Part shown: positions 16,754 to 26,284 of the stretch, one piece after another
Numbering within the stretch: position 1 is the stretch's first letter
How the letters are laid out: every line of letters starts with the position of its first letter
Origin: Pseudoflavonifractor sp.
Lineage (GTDB): Bacteria > Bacteroidota > Bacteroidia > Bacteroidales > Muribaculaceae
Reading direction: 5' to 3'
Assembly: GCA_023667145.1 (NCBI GenBank)
Contig: JAMPAQ010000001.1
Coordinates: forward strand, 1,564,856 to 1,628,855
DNA length: 64,000 nucleotides
Position numbers and translations under genes: made by a program
The notes under the pieces: model-generated
Told to the model about the DNA's origin: nothing
The model's input: the letters and a program-made list of their open reading frames with translations, nothing else
The model's database searches: none

Positions 16754-17968
16754 TCAGTCAACGTTATTGAGGGTATGGCCCATGCGCTCCTTTTTTGTGT
16801 GCATGTAGAAACGGTTATAACCATTAGGCTCAATCTCGATGGGCACGTTTTCAACGACGGTAAGGCCATAGCCCTCAAGTCCCACACGCTTGACGGGATT
16901 GTTGGTCATGAGACGCATCTTCTTCACACCGAGGTTACGTAATATCTGTGCGCCTACACCGTAATCGCGTTCATCGGCCTTATGGCCAAGACGCAGGTTG
17001 GCATCAACGGTGTCAACCCCGTTTTCCTGTAGCTTGTAAGCCTTTATCTTGTCCATCAGCCCTATGCCGCGTCCCTCCTGATTGAGGTACACAACCACGC
17101 CCTTACCCTCTTTCTCAATCATGCGGAGAGCCTGGTGGAGCTGGTCGCCACAGTCACATCTCATCGAGCCGAATATGTCTCCCGTGGCGCACGAGGAATG
17201 GACGCGCACGAGTATGTCGTCATCGGGATTTATGCCACCCTTTATGAGCGCGATGTGCTCAAGACCGTTGCTTTTTTGACGGAAAGGTATGAGCCTGAAA
17301 TGACCATATTTTGTAGGCATATCGACTTCGACCCCCATCTCGACAAGTGATTCCTGTTTGAGTCTGTAGGCAATGAGGTCGCTTATGGAGATAAGTTTCA
17401 GCCCCCACTCATCGGCCTTCTTGCGGAGTTCGGGGAGGCGGGCCATTGACCCGTCATCGCTCATTATCTCCATGAGGGCTGCCGCAGGTTGCAGTCCCGC
17501 CAGCCGTGCCATATCGACTCCGGCCTCGGTGTGGCCCGAGCGTCTCAGCACCCCTTTGTCCTGGGCATACAGCGGATTGATATGCCCGGGGCGACCAAAT
17601 GTCGACGGGACGGATGTCGGATCGGCAAGCGCCCGTATGGTAGCACAACGATCGTGAATAGACACCCCCGTCGAGCATCCCTCCAGTTTATCGACTGTTA
17701 CGGTAAACGGAGTACCGAGTACCGATGTGTTGTCTTGCACCTGATGGTCAAGCTCAAGCTCCCGGCAGCGGGATATTGTCATAGGTACGCATAAGACACC
17801 GCGTGCATTCTTCAACATGAAGTTCACCTGCTCCGGCGTTATTTTCTCGGCAGCGACAATGAGGTCTCCCTCATTCTCCCTGTCCTCGTCATCAACGACT
17901 ATCACCATCTTTCCTTCCTTAAAGTCGGCGATGGCCTCCTCTATAGAGTCAAGTTTTATCGGTTCCAT
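16754..17968 (-). CDS. ribBA: RibBA: DHBP synthase / GTP cyclohydrolase II
   Basis: A bifunctional riboflavin-synthesis enzyme of 404 residues. The N-terminal half is 3,4-dihydroxy-2-butanone 4-phosphate synthase (makes the four-carbon unit from ribulose 5-phosphate), with [11 protein letters not shown] at 26-36, CVPMT and GHTEAGVD. The C-terminal half is GTP cyclohydrolase II (opens GTP to start the pathway), with zinc ligands in [15 protein letters not shown] and [11 protein letters not shown]. It lies 19 bp after the LptF/G-like gene on the same strand, so it probably shares that promoter. No FMN riboswitch is visible. Confidence 0.97.
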   Translation of the reverse strand: MEPIKLDSIEEAIADFKEGKMVIVVDDEDRENEGDLIVAAEKITPEQVNFMLKNARGVLCVPMTISRCRELELDHQVQDNTSVLGTPFTVTVDKLEGCSTGVSIHDRCATIRALADPTSVPSTFGRPGHINPLYAQDKGVLRRSGHTEAGVDMARLAGLQPAAALMEIMSDDGSMARLPELRKKADEWGLKLISISDLIAYRLKQESLVEMGVEVDMPTKYGHFRLIPFRQKSNGLEHIALIKGGINPDDDILVRVHSSCATGDIFGSMRCDCGDQLHQALRMIEKEGKGVVVYLNQEGRGIGLMDKIKAYKLQENGVDTVDANLRLGHKADERDYGVGAQILRNLGVKKMRLMTNNPVKRVGLEGYGLTVVENVPIEIEPNGYNRFYMHTKKERMGHTLNNVD

Positions 17969-17987
17969 GAGTATATGTTTTTGTTAA

Positions 17988-19955
17988 TCATTCATTATTA
18001 TTGTCGGCAGTAGAAACGGGGGGCTCCGGCGCGATGTTGGCGGTGTCCTTGGCCAGTATGGCAATCAATTCCGATGAAATCGTCTTTATGCTGCCAATCT
18101 CGACCTTGAGTCTACGCTGATTGTATAGTCCGAGGATATATAGCGGTAGCCCGATGGGAAACAGCGCTATGGCCATATAGCTGACAATCCTGTAGCTTGA
18201 CGGATGGTAGAGCCATAGACTCCTCATGACCGGCAACTCCATCAACTTGATTATGACCATACGGTCTCTTGAGTTGGATAGATATTCGACAATCCGCTCC
18301 AGATCGGCTGACAATCCGCGTATCTCATTACGGTCATAGCCATACAGCCAATATGCAGTGTATCCCTGCCGTCGCTGGTATCGCTGCAAGAATGTGTCAC
18401 TTCGGGATGCCAAAGATTTGAGTTCGGCTATGCCCTTTGACGGGATGACTTCCGTCATCACCACCTCCTTCATCTCCATATGGCGTTTCTCGTTGCGCCC
18501 AAAGAGTTTGCGGAAGAAAGCCACATAGGCATCGCGGTTGAACACGGCAGAGTCGTTCACGGCCTTGTAGGTGAAAAACACGCCCAACGGCAACAGCACG
18601 GCAGAGCTGAGCCACATGCCTATCCACACCTCTATTCTACCGTCACGTGCCATCTTGTAGCCTGTATTGTCGATTATGTAGTAGAATATAAACAACAGGA
18701 CCGAGATGACCAGCGGTGTGCCGAGGCCACCCTTGCGGATTATGGCGCCGAGTGGAGCGCCAATAAAGAAAAATATTATACAGGCAAATGACAATGTGAA
18801 TTTCTTCATCAACTCAATGCCATGCCGCCTGATGGTCTTACGGTCGTCTTGCATCGAGTAGCTCTTGTACTCGTAGTCCTGTCGGGTGCGCTTGGCTTTC
18901 TGGAGCGCCTGTTGCAGATAGCTTTTGGCATATCCGGCGTTACTGCCCGCAAAGACCGAGTCGACATCGAGCGGATGGTCAAGCGCGACCTCTGATTGAC
19001 GCACGCTCGCAGCCTTGCCGTCGATAGTCTTGCCGACGCGGTATGACAAACCGAAGTATGGGGCCTCCTTAAGCGCGGTGCCGTAGGCTGTTCCGATAGA
19101 GTCGAGTCTGATATTCACGGAATCAATTGTGGCCTGCAATTCCGTTATGTTTTTACCGACATACTGGTTGCGCATGGCGTTGTCGTCCATGCGGTTGAAA
19201 TTTGCATCAAATGGTACAAGTATCTCCTTGGTCGAGAATGACTCCCGGCGATAAGGGACATTACGTGTAGCCGCCGAGCCTCCTTGGTTGCGCAGGTTTT
19301 CAAAAGATTCGCCTGTCCAAAGTTGCAGGTAGAGGTGGGTCTTGTCGGCTGTTATGCTCAGCTTACCCGAGTCGGCGAGTATTATCGACGCATTGTCAAA
19401 CCCCTTTGACACATTGTAAATCATCATGTCATGCAGAATGCCGGTGTCGCGGTTCTTGGTCTTGACAAACAGGTTGTACCCGGGAATCTGGTCATAAAAC
19501 ACCCCCTCGGGTATGTCAAGCTCGGGTGACTTCTGTCTCATGGAGTAGAGCAATGTCCACATCTTGGTCTGGGCCAACGGGAGGACATTGTTTTGGAAGA
19601 AGAACGCGCCTATCGCCACAAGGATCATAAGCACTATCAGCGGACGCATCGTCTTGACGAGCGAGACACCCGACGCCTTCATTGCCGTAAGCTCAAACCG
19701 CTCACCAAGGTTGCCGAAAGTCATCAGCGAGGCAAGGAGTATGGCAAGCGGGAGCGCCATCGGTACCATGGTTAGGGCGGCATAGAAAAACAGCTCCGCT
19801 ATCACCGTTACCTCAAGTCCCTTGCCGACAAGCTCGTCGATGTAGCGCCATAGAAACTGCATCAGGATGATAAAGAGACAGATAAAGAATGTCATAAAAA
19901 ACAGAGGTAGGAAGCTCTGCAACATGAACAGGTATAGTCGCTTTATCTTTAACAT
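17988..19955 (-). CDS. LptF/LptG-family permease (YjgP/YjgQ)
   Basis: An inner-membrane component of the lipopolysaccharide exporter, which passes LPS from LptB2FG to the periplasmic bridge. In 655 residues there are three hydrophobic segments near the N-terminus (start KRLYLFMLQSFLPLFFMTFF), a beta-jellyroll periplasmic domain, then three more (FTLSFACIIFFFIGAPLGAIIRKGGLG is the family motif). A cytoplasmic extension of about 180 residues with another membrane pair follows, so it is longer than the roughly 360 of E. coli LptF/G. Which of LptF or LptG it is cannot be decided here. It probably works with the LptB encoded at 7469-8233. Confidence 0.9.
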   Translation of the reverse strand: MLKIKRLYLFMLQSFLPLFFMTFFICLFIILMQFLWRYIDELVGKGLEVTVIAELFFYAALTMVPMALPLAILLASLMTFGNLGERFELTAMKASGVSLVKTMRPLIVLMILVAIGAFFFQNNVLPLAQTKMWTLLYSMRQKSPELDIPEGVFYDQIPGYNLFVKTKNRDTGILHDMMIYNVSKGFDNASIILADSGKLSITADKTHLYLQLWTGESFENLRNQGGSAATRNVPYRRESFSTKEILVPFDANFNRMDDNAMRNQYVGKNITELQATIDSVNIRLDSIGTAYGTALKEAPYFGLSYRVGKTIDGKAASVRQSEVALDHPLDVDSVFAGSNAGYAKSYLQQALQKAKRTRQDYEYKSYSMQDDRKTIRRHGIELMKKFTLSFACIIFFFIGAPLGAIIRKGGLGTPLVISVLLFIFYYIIDNTGYKMARDGRIEVWIGMWLSSAVLLPLGVFFTYKAVNDSAVFNRDAYVAFFRKLFGRNEKRHMEMKEVVMTEVIPSKGIAELKSLASRSDTFLQRYQRRQGYTAYWLYGYDRNEIRGLSADLERIVEYLSNSRDRMVIIKLMELPVMRSLWLYHPSSYRIVSYMAIALFPIGLPLYILGLYNQRRLKVEIGSIKTISSELIAILAKDTANIAPEPPVSTADNNNE

Positions 19956-20011
19956 TCGGTTGTCTTACTATAGTGTCTCGAACAAATGAGTTGATACCAC
20001 TTAATGACGTG

Positions 20012-20044
20012 CAAAGATACGAAAATCATCCCACATATTAAAAC
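20012..20044 (-). promoter_or_regulatory. LptF/G-ribBA promoter
   Basis: On the minus strand GTTT (20044-20041) and TATCTTTG (20019-20012) are about 21 bp apart, 57 bp before the start codon. Confidence 0.6.
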
Positions 20045-20054
20045 CCCGTCAAAC

Positions 20055-20230
20055 AACAAAGCCACATCTCACGATGTGGCTTGATATTGTTGCCTTCGTA
20101 GAAGGCGTAACCTAACATAAAACACATTTACTAATCATGCAAATTGAATTGCATCACTTAATTCTAACAATCTATACTAACCCTAAAAATACGAAAGCGA
20201 ATCATTGGATGCCCATCATTTCTGATTGAC
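20055..20230 (-). ncRNA. Candidate small RNA or short leader transcript
   Basis: The 416-bp gap 19956-20371 holds no convincing protein gene. On the minus strand there is a promoter-like pair, TTTA (20265-20262) and TAACTTTG (20242-20235), 19 bp apart. About 150 nt further on are two hairpins: GCCTTC-TAC-GAAGGC (about 20107-20092) and AAGCCACATC/GATGTGGCTT (20083-20060) followed by TGTTGTTT. This would make a transcript of roughly 150-170 nt. The second hairpin could instead simply end the DUF6377 gene, 290 nt past its stop. A 25-codon frame starting ATGTTAGGTTAC also lies there. Confidence 0.3.
20060..20083 (-). terminator. Hairpin terminator
   Basis: The 10-bp stem AAGCCACATC/GATGTGGCTT has a 4-nt loop and a T-rich tail on the minus strand. 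Confidence 0.65.
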
Positions 20231-20371
20231 TATGCAAAGTTATGAATGATTTGCGCCCGCATAAAGGGTTTACAACAATGATATAAATCATATCGGGCTA
20301 AGTATAGATGTAATATGCAGATATTCAGATGTAAGACGAATGAGCCTATTACAACTGATATAAACCATAAT

Positions 20372-21952
20372 CTATGATATTGAGCTGATATTCATAATCT
20401 GTTTCTCAAAATTGTCACGGTCGATTGCACGGTTTTTCAATTTGTTGCGGTAGGTATAGATGGTATTGACAGAATAGTTGAGCATCTGGGCTATGCGCGG
20501 ACTCTCCTCAATGCCGAGACGCATGAAAGCAAGAATACGCAGGTCGGTGTTCAACCGCTCGCCCTCCTGTAGTACAATACGGTCTTCGGGACGTAAAAGT
20601 TTATTCACCTCCTCGACAAAGTTGGGATATATGTGGAGGAAAGCATTGTCAAACACCTCGTAGAACTCCTCGCTCTGCTCCTCGATAAACTTGCCGCTCT
20701 TGGTCATCTTGTGTAGTTCCTCGACCTTTCCGGCGCTGATCTTGCGGTTGGCAATCTTACAGAATTGGTTGAGCTTGTCCATGTATATCGAGCACAGGCT
20801 AAGGAACTGCGATATGTAGACCTCCTTGACATGATTGGCTCCCTCAAGACGGCCTTGTAACACTTTCATGTTGCGCATCTCCTTGCGCAACAGCAGCATA
20901 CCGGCTCCAAGCAGAATGACAAGGAGTACCATTATGGCGATAAACACTTTCACGACCCGGTCACGTTTCTTGATGTCGAGGGCATGGGCGCTCTCGATGA
21001 TAGGAAGCGCCTCGGACGACTGTACCATTCGCGCCATGGCGTTGCACTTGACGGCGTTGTCAAGCGCTATGGAGAGGTATTCGTGGGCACGGGCGGTCTC
21101 ACCGCGCTCATACATCTGCTTGCCGAGCTCTTGCAGCGACATGACCTCAAGAGTGGCTGACTTAGTGTCGGCAATGGCCGACAGCGTGAGGTAGTAGAGA
21201 AACGCGTTTTTCTCGTCACGTGCCCAGGCGATGTCAGACAGCATGTGACATGCGCGTGCATATATATTGCTGCTCTCGGGAATATTCTCAAGCAGCTCCT
21301 CAAGGATGGCGCGGGCCTTTGACAACTCGCCACGGCTGAAATAATACTCCCCCTTGTTGAGCTTATACTTGGGTGAGTTGGCATTAAGCACTCCAAGCAG
21401 CTTCAGCTGCGAGTCCTCGGAGCTTTTCTGCCACTTGTCGCTCACGTCGGGTGAGGAGGAGAAAAATGAGGAGATGTATGAGTACATCTGCCGCCCGGAG
21501 TCATACAGCTGCTCCTTCATATTGTCGGCGGCACTGCTTGTCACCACCTCGTCGTAGGTGTCGAGCGCATCGCCGATGCGGCCTACGAGTGGCAGCTGCA
21601 CAGCGAGTTGCAGCTTGAATCGGTTGATCTGCACGCTGTCGCCATGTCTCATGCTCTCGCTCAATCCCTTGTTATAATACGTGATTGCCGAGTCGGTCTT
21701 GAATGATGTATAACCGTCCCCGAGCTCCATCATAAGCCGATACCAATCGGGGGTGCCGACGGCAGAGTGAGCCTCAAGATTTTTGAGGGAGTCGAGGGTA
21801 ACCTGACGCTTGTCGATATAGGTCTGTCGCCGGCTAAGCTCGTTGTCAAGGCGCTGTAACGCCGAGGAGACATGGGACTCCTTGACGGTCATAGCCGTGA
21901 GTGATAATGCGGTAAAGAGCAATAACGCAGTCTGTAGGGTTCTAAAAAGCAT
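20372..21952 (-). CDS. DUF6377-type membrane regulator with TPRs and C-terminal HTH
   Basis: A 526-residue protein. A signal peptide or anchor (1-22) leads into a helical periplasmic region with tetratricopeptide-like repeats (about 60-320). One membrane helix follows (VVKVFIAIMVLLVILLGAGML, about 331-351). The cytoplasmic part ends in a LuxR-like helix-turn-helix (DLRILAFMRLGIEESPRIAQMLNYSVNTIYTYRNKLKNRA). This is the layout of the DUF6377 family: a one-component regulator sensing in the periplasm and binding DNA inside. The targets are unknown. It is divergent from the DUF4421 gene, which might be one. Confidence 0.85.
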   Translation of the reverse strand: MLFRTLQTALLLFTALSLTAMTVKESHVSSALQRLDNELSRRQTYIDKRQVTLDSLKNLEAHSAVGTPDWYRLMMELGDGYTSFKTDSAITYYNKGLSESMRHGDSVQINRFKLQLAVQLPLVGRIGDALDTYDEVVTSSAADNMKEQLYDSGRQMYSYISSFFSSSPDVSDKWQKSSEDSQLKLLGVLNANSPKYKLNKGEYYFSRGELSKARAILEELLENIPESSNIYARACHMLSDIAWARDEKNAFLYYLTLSAIADTKSATLEVMSLQELGKQMYERGETARAHEYLSIALDNAVKCNAMARMVQSSEALPIIESAHALDIKKRDRVVKVFIAIMVLLVILLGAGMLLLRKEMRNMKVLQGRLEGANHVKEVYISQFLSLCSIYMDKLNQFCKIANRKISAGKVEELHKMTKSGKFIEEQSEEFYEVFDNAFLHIYPNFVEEVNKLLRPEDRIVLQEGERLNTDLRILAFMRLGIEESPRIAQMLNYSVNTIYTYRNKLKNRAIDRDNFEKQIMNISSIS

Positions 21953-22097
21953 GTGTTTTTGTGTTTGGTCAACGGCAAAGTTATAATATTTTTTAATAAA
22001 ATCGTAGAGGTGGATGATTTTATCGCACTTTTTTCATCTAAACTTGTTATTTATACTACGTCTTGGCCTATAGGCCATCCCCGGGGTATCCGGCCTG

Positions 22098-22128
22098 ATT
22101 GAATATCGGGATATTTTGCGTACCTTTG
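22098..22128 (+). promoter_or_regulatory. DUF4421-gene promoter
   Basis: ATTG (22098-22101) and TACCTTTG (22121-22128) are 19 bp apart. The position supports starting translation at 22170, since the next upstream candidate codon lies within the promoter. Confidence 0.6.
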
Positions 22129-22169
22129 CCGGGCGTTTTCAAGAATACATTACATCTCGACGAATACTG

Positions 22170-23381
22170 ATGAAGACCGACATTTTGTTGAGCCGATTGT
22201 CTGCTGTTTTCTCCATGATCTTCATCCCGGTCATGATGTCGGCCATTGCCGTCTGTGACTCGGTTTGCGGCATACCCGGCGGGGAGATTACGTTGTCCGG
22301 GTTTGTCGAGACCGATTATGTCGAGGTCGTTGAGCCTGTCGTAGCTGTCGATACCACCTTATTACGGCCGCTCAAGGGCAACTGGGTGAGACAGCTGATT
22401 GAGTCGGGATTCCGTATCAATGATCCTCGCATCAATTACCCGAAGTTTGCCCGATTTTGTGTCAAGGTGTACAATTGGGGTGACAGGACGTTCAACTCGT
22501 ATGATCCGGAGTATGTTGTCGGCACAGGCAAGAACTGGAAGATTATCGGGAAATCATACAACTGGGCAGAGAGCTACATGCTCACATTCTCAAGCAAGTC
22601 GAGCATCAGGATGATCTCGGACATCTATGTCGACATCGGCGCTCACCTCTGTTTCATGGCGGTCAGCGTGGGATATGACCTGAATGCCAACAACATGTTT
22701 GGCGATCCGGCATCGTCGCGCAGCAACTTTGAGTTCAACTTCACCTGCGCCCTCTTTGCCGCCAACTACCGCCGTGCCTCGACCAAGGGCGGGACACGAA
22801 TAACGAAGTTCGGCACGTATGACCTCGGACATAAAGGTTACTTTGACTTTGACGGTGCCGACCAGACCGGCTATGGCCTGGACCTGTATTACTTCTTCAA
22901 CCACCGCAAGTATTCGCAGGCGGCGGCATACTGCTACTCGAAGTATCAGCTAAAGAGCGCCGGGTCGTTTATCGGAGGATTCAACCACTCACATCAGGAG
23001 ATAAATCTTGATTTCTCAAAATTGCCGGACACGATACTTGAGCACCTACCTGGGGACCATAAGTACTACATGTTCAAGCACAACGACTATGACCTAATGT
23101 TCGGATATGCCTACAACTGGGTGCTGAAGCCACGCAAATGGCTCATAAATGTCACAGCGTTGCCATCGGTCGGATACAAGCACTCATACGAGGGATCCAC
23201 GGACGGCAAAAAGGATATGTTCTCGGCCAACATACGCGGGATGTTCTCGGTAGTCTACAATAACCGTAGCCTTTTTGTGTCGCTGTCGGGGCGTTTTGAC
23301 GGCCATACCTACTTTGGCAACGGATATGACTTCTTCAATTCCACCGAATCATTGACGTTGAATGTCGGAGCGCGTTTCTGA
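22170..23381 (+). CDS. DUF4421-family outer-membrane-type protein
   Basis: From ATG 22170 (MKTDILLSRLSAVF) this is 403 residues with a signal peptide of about 30. The mature part is rich in aromatic residues and alternating beta-strands (YNWGDRTFNSYDPEYVVGTGKNWK, later LYYFFNHRKYSQAAAYCYSKYQLKS) and ends VGARF with a terminal Phe, typical of outer-membrane barrels. The pattern matches DUF4421 of Bacteroidales. Its function is unknown. It is followed closely by an AraC-type regulator that has its own -7 element. Confidence 0.82.
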   Translation: MKTDILLSRLSAVFSMIFIPVMMSAIAVCDSVCGIPGGEITLSGFVETDYVEVVEPVVAVDTTLLRPLKGNWVRQLIESGFRINDPRINYPKFARFCVKVYNWGDRTFNSYDPEYVVGTGKNWKIIGKSYNWAESYMLTFSSKSSIRMISDIYVDIGAHLCFMAVSVGYDLNANNMFGDPASSRSNFEFNFTCALFAANYRRASTKGGTRITKFGTYDLGHKGYFDFDGADQTGYGLDLYYFFNHRKYSQAAAYCYSKYQLKSAGSFIGGFNHSHQEINLDFSKLPDTILEHLPGDHKYYMFKHNDYDLMFGYAYNWVLKPRKWLINVTALPSVGYKHSYEGSTDGKKDMFSANIRGMFSVVYNNRSLFVSLSGRFDGHTYFGNGYDFFNSTESLTLNVGARF

Positions 23382-23398
23382 ATTTGCAGATTATTTTG

Positions 23399-23406
23399 TA
23401 AATTTG
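23399..23406 (+). promoter_or_regulatory. Promoter -7 element TAAATTTG
   Basis: A consensus -7 element 7 bp before the AraC-type start codon, which implies a very short 5' leader or a start slightly further in. Confidence 0.4.
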
Positions 23407-23413
23407 TCACGCT

Positions 23414-24304
23414 ATGGAAAAAGTCTCACCCGTCCCTGTCATTGACCCCTGTCTCAATGAGGTTGTCGTCCGTCCCCAGGATGACGGCTTGCAGATTGCC
23501 ACGTTTAACAGCATCGCGGATATCCCGTCGTTTGACATGCCGGCCAAGCTACAGGTCATATTGTCGGCGGTATGTATCGGTGGAGAGATGAGTGCAGTCA
23601 TTGATTGTCATGAATGGAGGCTCCGGGCCAATGACATGATAGTACTTCGTCCGGGTCATGTGATAACCTCCTACACGACATCGGATGACTTCAAGGGATT
23701 GTTCATAGTGGCCGACCCACATGCGGTATATGAGGCATTGCCGTCGCTGTCATCCTTTCTGCACTGCGCGTTGCAGTTCAGGGACAATCCTGTGATACGC
23801 ATATCCGAGGCTGAGATTGAAAGCCAGCTTACATATCACGGTATCCTGCGGCGAAAGATAGAATCGGCCTCCCATCAATTCCGACGTGAGGTGATCAAAT
23901 CACTGTGCCAGGCGCTGTTTTATGAGACGCTCGGGCTATATACCCGCCACATGCGTGACGACATCGGGCCCATGAAGCGCAAGGATGACATATTGCTGAA
24001 GTTCATGACCCTTGTCGCCCGCGATTTCAGGCGCGAGCGCTCGGTATCATATTACGCCGAACAGCTATGTGTGACCCCAAAGCACCTGTCGGCTGTGGTC
24101 AAGGACGCGAGCGGACGCACGGCCGGTGAGTGGATTGACTCACACGTGGCGCTTGAGGCAAAAATATTGCTGAAAAATACCGGGATGACCATTCAGGAGA
24201 TATCCACCGCCCTTAATTTCGCCAATCAATCGTTTTTTGGCAAATATTTCAAACACCTGACGGGGATGTCCCCGCGTGAATATCGCATCTCAACCGACTC
24301 ATAG
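23414..24304 (+). CDS. AraC-family transcriptional regulator
   Basis: A 296-residue protein. The N-terminal cupin-like sensing domain (about 40-160) includes WRLRANDMIVLRPGHVITSY. The C-terminal AraC DNA-binding domain (about 195-292) has two helix-turn-helices: SVSYYAEQLCVTPKHLSAVVKDASG and MTIQEISTALNFANQSFFGKYFKHLTGMSPREYR, the latter being the family signature. The ligand and targets are unknown. Confidence 0.95.
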   Translation: MEKVSPVPVIDPCLNEVVVRPQDDGLQIATFNSIADIPSFDMPAKLQVILSAVCIGGEMSAVIDCHEWRLRANDMIVLRPGHVITSYTTSDDFKGLFIVADPHAVYEALPSLSSFLHCALQFRDNPVIRISEAEIESQLTYHGILRRKIESASHQFRREVIKSLCQALFYETLGLYTRHMRDDIGPMKRKDDILLKFMTLVARDFRRERSVSYYAEQLCVTPKHLSAVVKDASGRTAGEWIDSHVALEAKILLKNTGMTIQEISTALNFANQSFFGKYFKHLTGMSPREYRISTDS

Positions 24305-24318
24305 AATAAGATATACGT

Positions 24319-25755
24319 ATGATTACAACCATTATACTTTGCGCAGTCATCGTGGCTCTCATGATACTGCTGCTCACGTCCCGCAAATCGGCATCAGCCG
24401 ACAGTGACCGTCTCGCGGCGCTGAGGGAGGAGTGTTCAAGGCAAGCTGAACAGATACGTCACCTTACCGATGAGAATGTCGGCCTGCGCGAGTCGTGCGA
24501 AAAGATGGAGACCCTGCGTGATGAGCTGTCGAAGGCGCGGGAGGAGAACTCGCGCCTCACTGAGCAGGTGGCCCACATGTCGCGACGCGAGAAGGAGTTG
24601 GCCGACTTGGGCGAGGAGATGACCGGGTTAAGGCTTGAGAACACACGGCTCAACGAACGCATCCACTATATCGAGACGGAAAAGGAGCGGTTGGAGCGTG
24701 AGAGCGAGGAGCGCTTCAAGAATATCGCCACAAGGATACTCAACGACAATTCGCGGCTATTCAAGGAGACCCACGAGACGCGGCTCACCGAGATACTGAC
24801 CCCCCTGCGGGAAAATATCGAGTCGTTCAAGAAATCAATCGCCGATGCCTACAGCGCCGAGGCGCGGGAGCGGTTCTCGCTGCAAAAAAGCATCAAGGAG
24901 CTGGTCGACCTCAATCAGACAATCGGGCGCGAGGCCCAGGACCTTACAGCGGCGCTGAAAGGCAATTCCAAGGTGCAGGGTGACTGGGGCGAGATGATAC
25001 TTGAGAGCATACTGGAGAAGTCGGGACTGCGCAAGGGCCATGAGTTTGACGTGCAGCTCACGACCGATGAATATGGCAACACACTGAGGGATGAGTCGGG
25101 ACACGGTCTGCGGCCCGATGTGGTGGTCTACTATCCTGACAAGCGGTGCATAGTCATCGATTCAAAAGTATCCCTGTCGGCCTATACCCGCATGGTCAAC
25201 GCCGAGAGCGAGGAGGCGCGGCAGATTGACGGCAAGAACCACCTCCAGTCGGTCAGGGCGCATATCGCTGAACTCGCCGGAAAGAAATATCAGGATTACA
25301 TTGGTGGTGGCAAGACCGACTTCGTGATGATGTTCATTCCAAACGAGGGAGCGTATATCGCCGCCATGCAGCTCGCCCCGACGTTGTGGCAGGAGGCATA
25401 CGATGCCCGGGTGCTGCTCGTCTCCCCTACCCACCTGTTCTCGGCGCTCAAACTTGTGGCGCAGCTGTGGAGCCACGACAAGCAGTCGCGCAACGCTGTA
25501 GAGATAGCCAAGTCGGCGGGAGCCATGGTCGACAAGTTCGTTGGATTTGCCAATGATATGCTTGAGATAGAGAAGTTTGTGGGCAAGACCCGTGACGCCT
25601 ACGACAACGCGATGCGCAAACTGTCGACAGGCACCGGCAACCTCGTGTCGAGAGCCCAGAAACTGCGCCAGCTCGGAGCCAAGGCCGAGAAACTGTTGCC
25701 ACAGGAGCTTGTCGACCGCAGTATAGCCGATGAGGCACAAAAAAATACCGATTGA
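24319..25755 (+). CDS. rmuC: RmuC family protein
   Basis: A 478-residue protein with an N-terminal membrane helix (MITTIILCAVIVALMILLL), a coiled coil (about 25-140) and the RmuC nuclease-like domain (about 190-430). The latter includes QGDWGEMILESILEKSGL, RPDVVVYYPDKRCIVIDSKVSLSAY and PNEGAYIAAMQ. RmuC limits recombination-driven rearrangement in E. coli, and its core is related to restriction-type nucleases (D in RPDVV, then D-S-K). It is 14 bp after the AraC-type gene and probably cotranscribed. Confidence 0.95.
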   Translation: MITTIILCAVIVALMILLLTSRKSASADSDRLAALREECSRQAEQIRHLTDENVGLRESCEKMETLRDELSKAREENSRLTEQVAHMSRREKELADLGEEMTGLRLENTRLNERIHYIETEKERLERESEERFKNIATRILNDNSRLFKETHETRLTEILTPLRENIESFKKSIADAYSAEARERFSLQKSIKELVDLNQTIGREAQDLTAALKGNSKVQGDWGEMILESILEKSGLRKGHEFDVQLTTDEYGNTLRDESGHGLRPDVVVYYPDKRCIVIDSKVSLSAYTRMVNAESEEARQIDGKNHLQSVRAHIAELAGKKYQDYIGGGKTDFVMMFIPNEGAYIAAMQLAPTLWQEAYDARVLLVSPTHLFSALKLVAQLWSHDKQSRNAVEIAKSAGAMVDKFVGFANDMLEIEKFVGKTRDAYDNAMRKLSTGTGNLVSRAQKLRQLGAKAEKLLPQELVDRSIADEAQKNTD

Positions 25756-25759
25756 CAGA

Positions 25760-25792
25760 TTGGTGACTGTTGGCCAAAAATGCGTAACTTTG
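25760..25792 (+). promoter_or_regulatory. Promoter for the deaminase-protease-fau group
   Basis: TTGG (25760-25763) and TAACTTTG (25785-25792) are 21 bp apart, 31 bp before the next start codon. Confidence 0.6.
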
Positions 25793-25823
25793 CGCGATTT
25801 TAGACATTCATTATATTTTACCG

Positions 25824-26255
25824 ATGAATCAGGACGATAAGCAGTCACTGCTTGACAAGCGATATCTGCGTATGGCCAGGATCTGGGCCGAAAACTCATA
25901 CTGCCGGCGCCGTCAAGTCGGCGCACTCATTGTCAAGGACAAGATGATAATCTCTGACGGATATAACGGTACTCCCGCCGGATTTGAGAATATCTGTGAG
26001 GACGAGCAGGGCGTGACCAAGCCCTACGTGCTCCATGCCGAGGCCAACGCCATTACAAAAGTGGCCCAGAGCAATAATTCGAGCGAGGGATCGACACTGT
26101 ATGTCACGGCATCGCCGTGTGTGGAGTGTTCCAAGCTCATCATACAGGCCGGGATAAGACGTGTCGTGTTCAATGACCTCTACCGTCTCGCCGACGGTCT
26201 GGAGCTGTTGAGGCGTGCCGGAGTGGAGTGTGTGCATATTTCCGATCTTGACTAA
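25824..26255 (+). CDS. dCMP deaminase family protein (ComEB-like)
   Basis: A zinc-dependent deaminase (143 residues) that should convert dCMP to dUMP and so feed dTMP synthesis. Zinc and catalytic residues are visible in HAEANAI (His zinc ligand, Glu proton shuttle) and SPCVECSKLI (two Cys ligands). The N-terminal segment YLRMARIWAENSYCRRRQVGALIVKD fits the dCMP deaminase/ComEB group better than cytidine deaminases. The tail protease follows after 29 bp. Confidence 0.93.
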   Translation: MNQDDKQSLLDKRYLRMARIWAENSYCRRRQVGALIVKDKMIISDGYNGTPAGFENICEDEQGVTKPYVLHAEANAITKVAQSNNSSEGSTLYVTASPCVECSKLIIQAGIRRVVFNDLYRLADGLELLRRAGVECVHISDLD

Positions 26256-26284
26256 CAAAGAGGGATAAGAAACGTTATTAAGAT

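Noticed and set aside
16754-17987. FMN riboswitch upstream of ribBA
   Set aside because: Only 19 bp separate ribBA from the upstream gene, and the conserved FMN-element blocks are absent.
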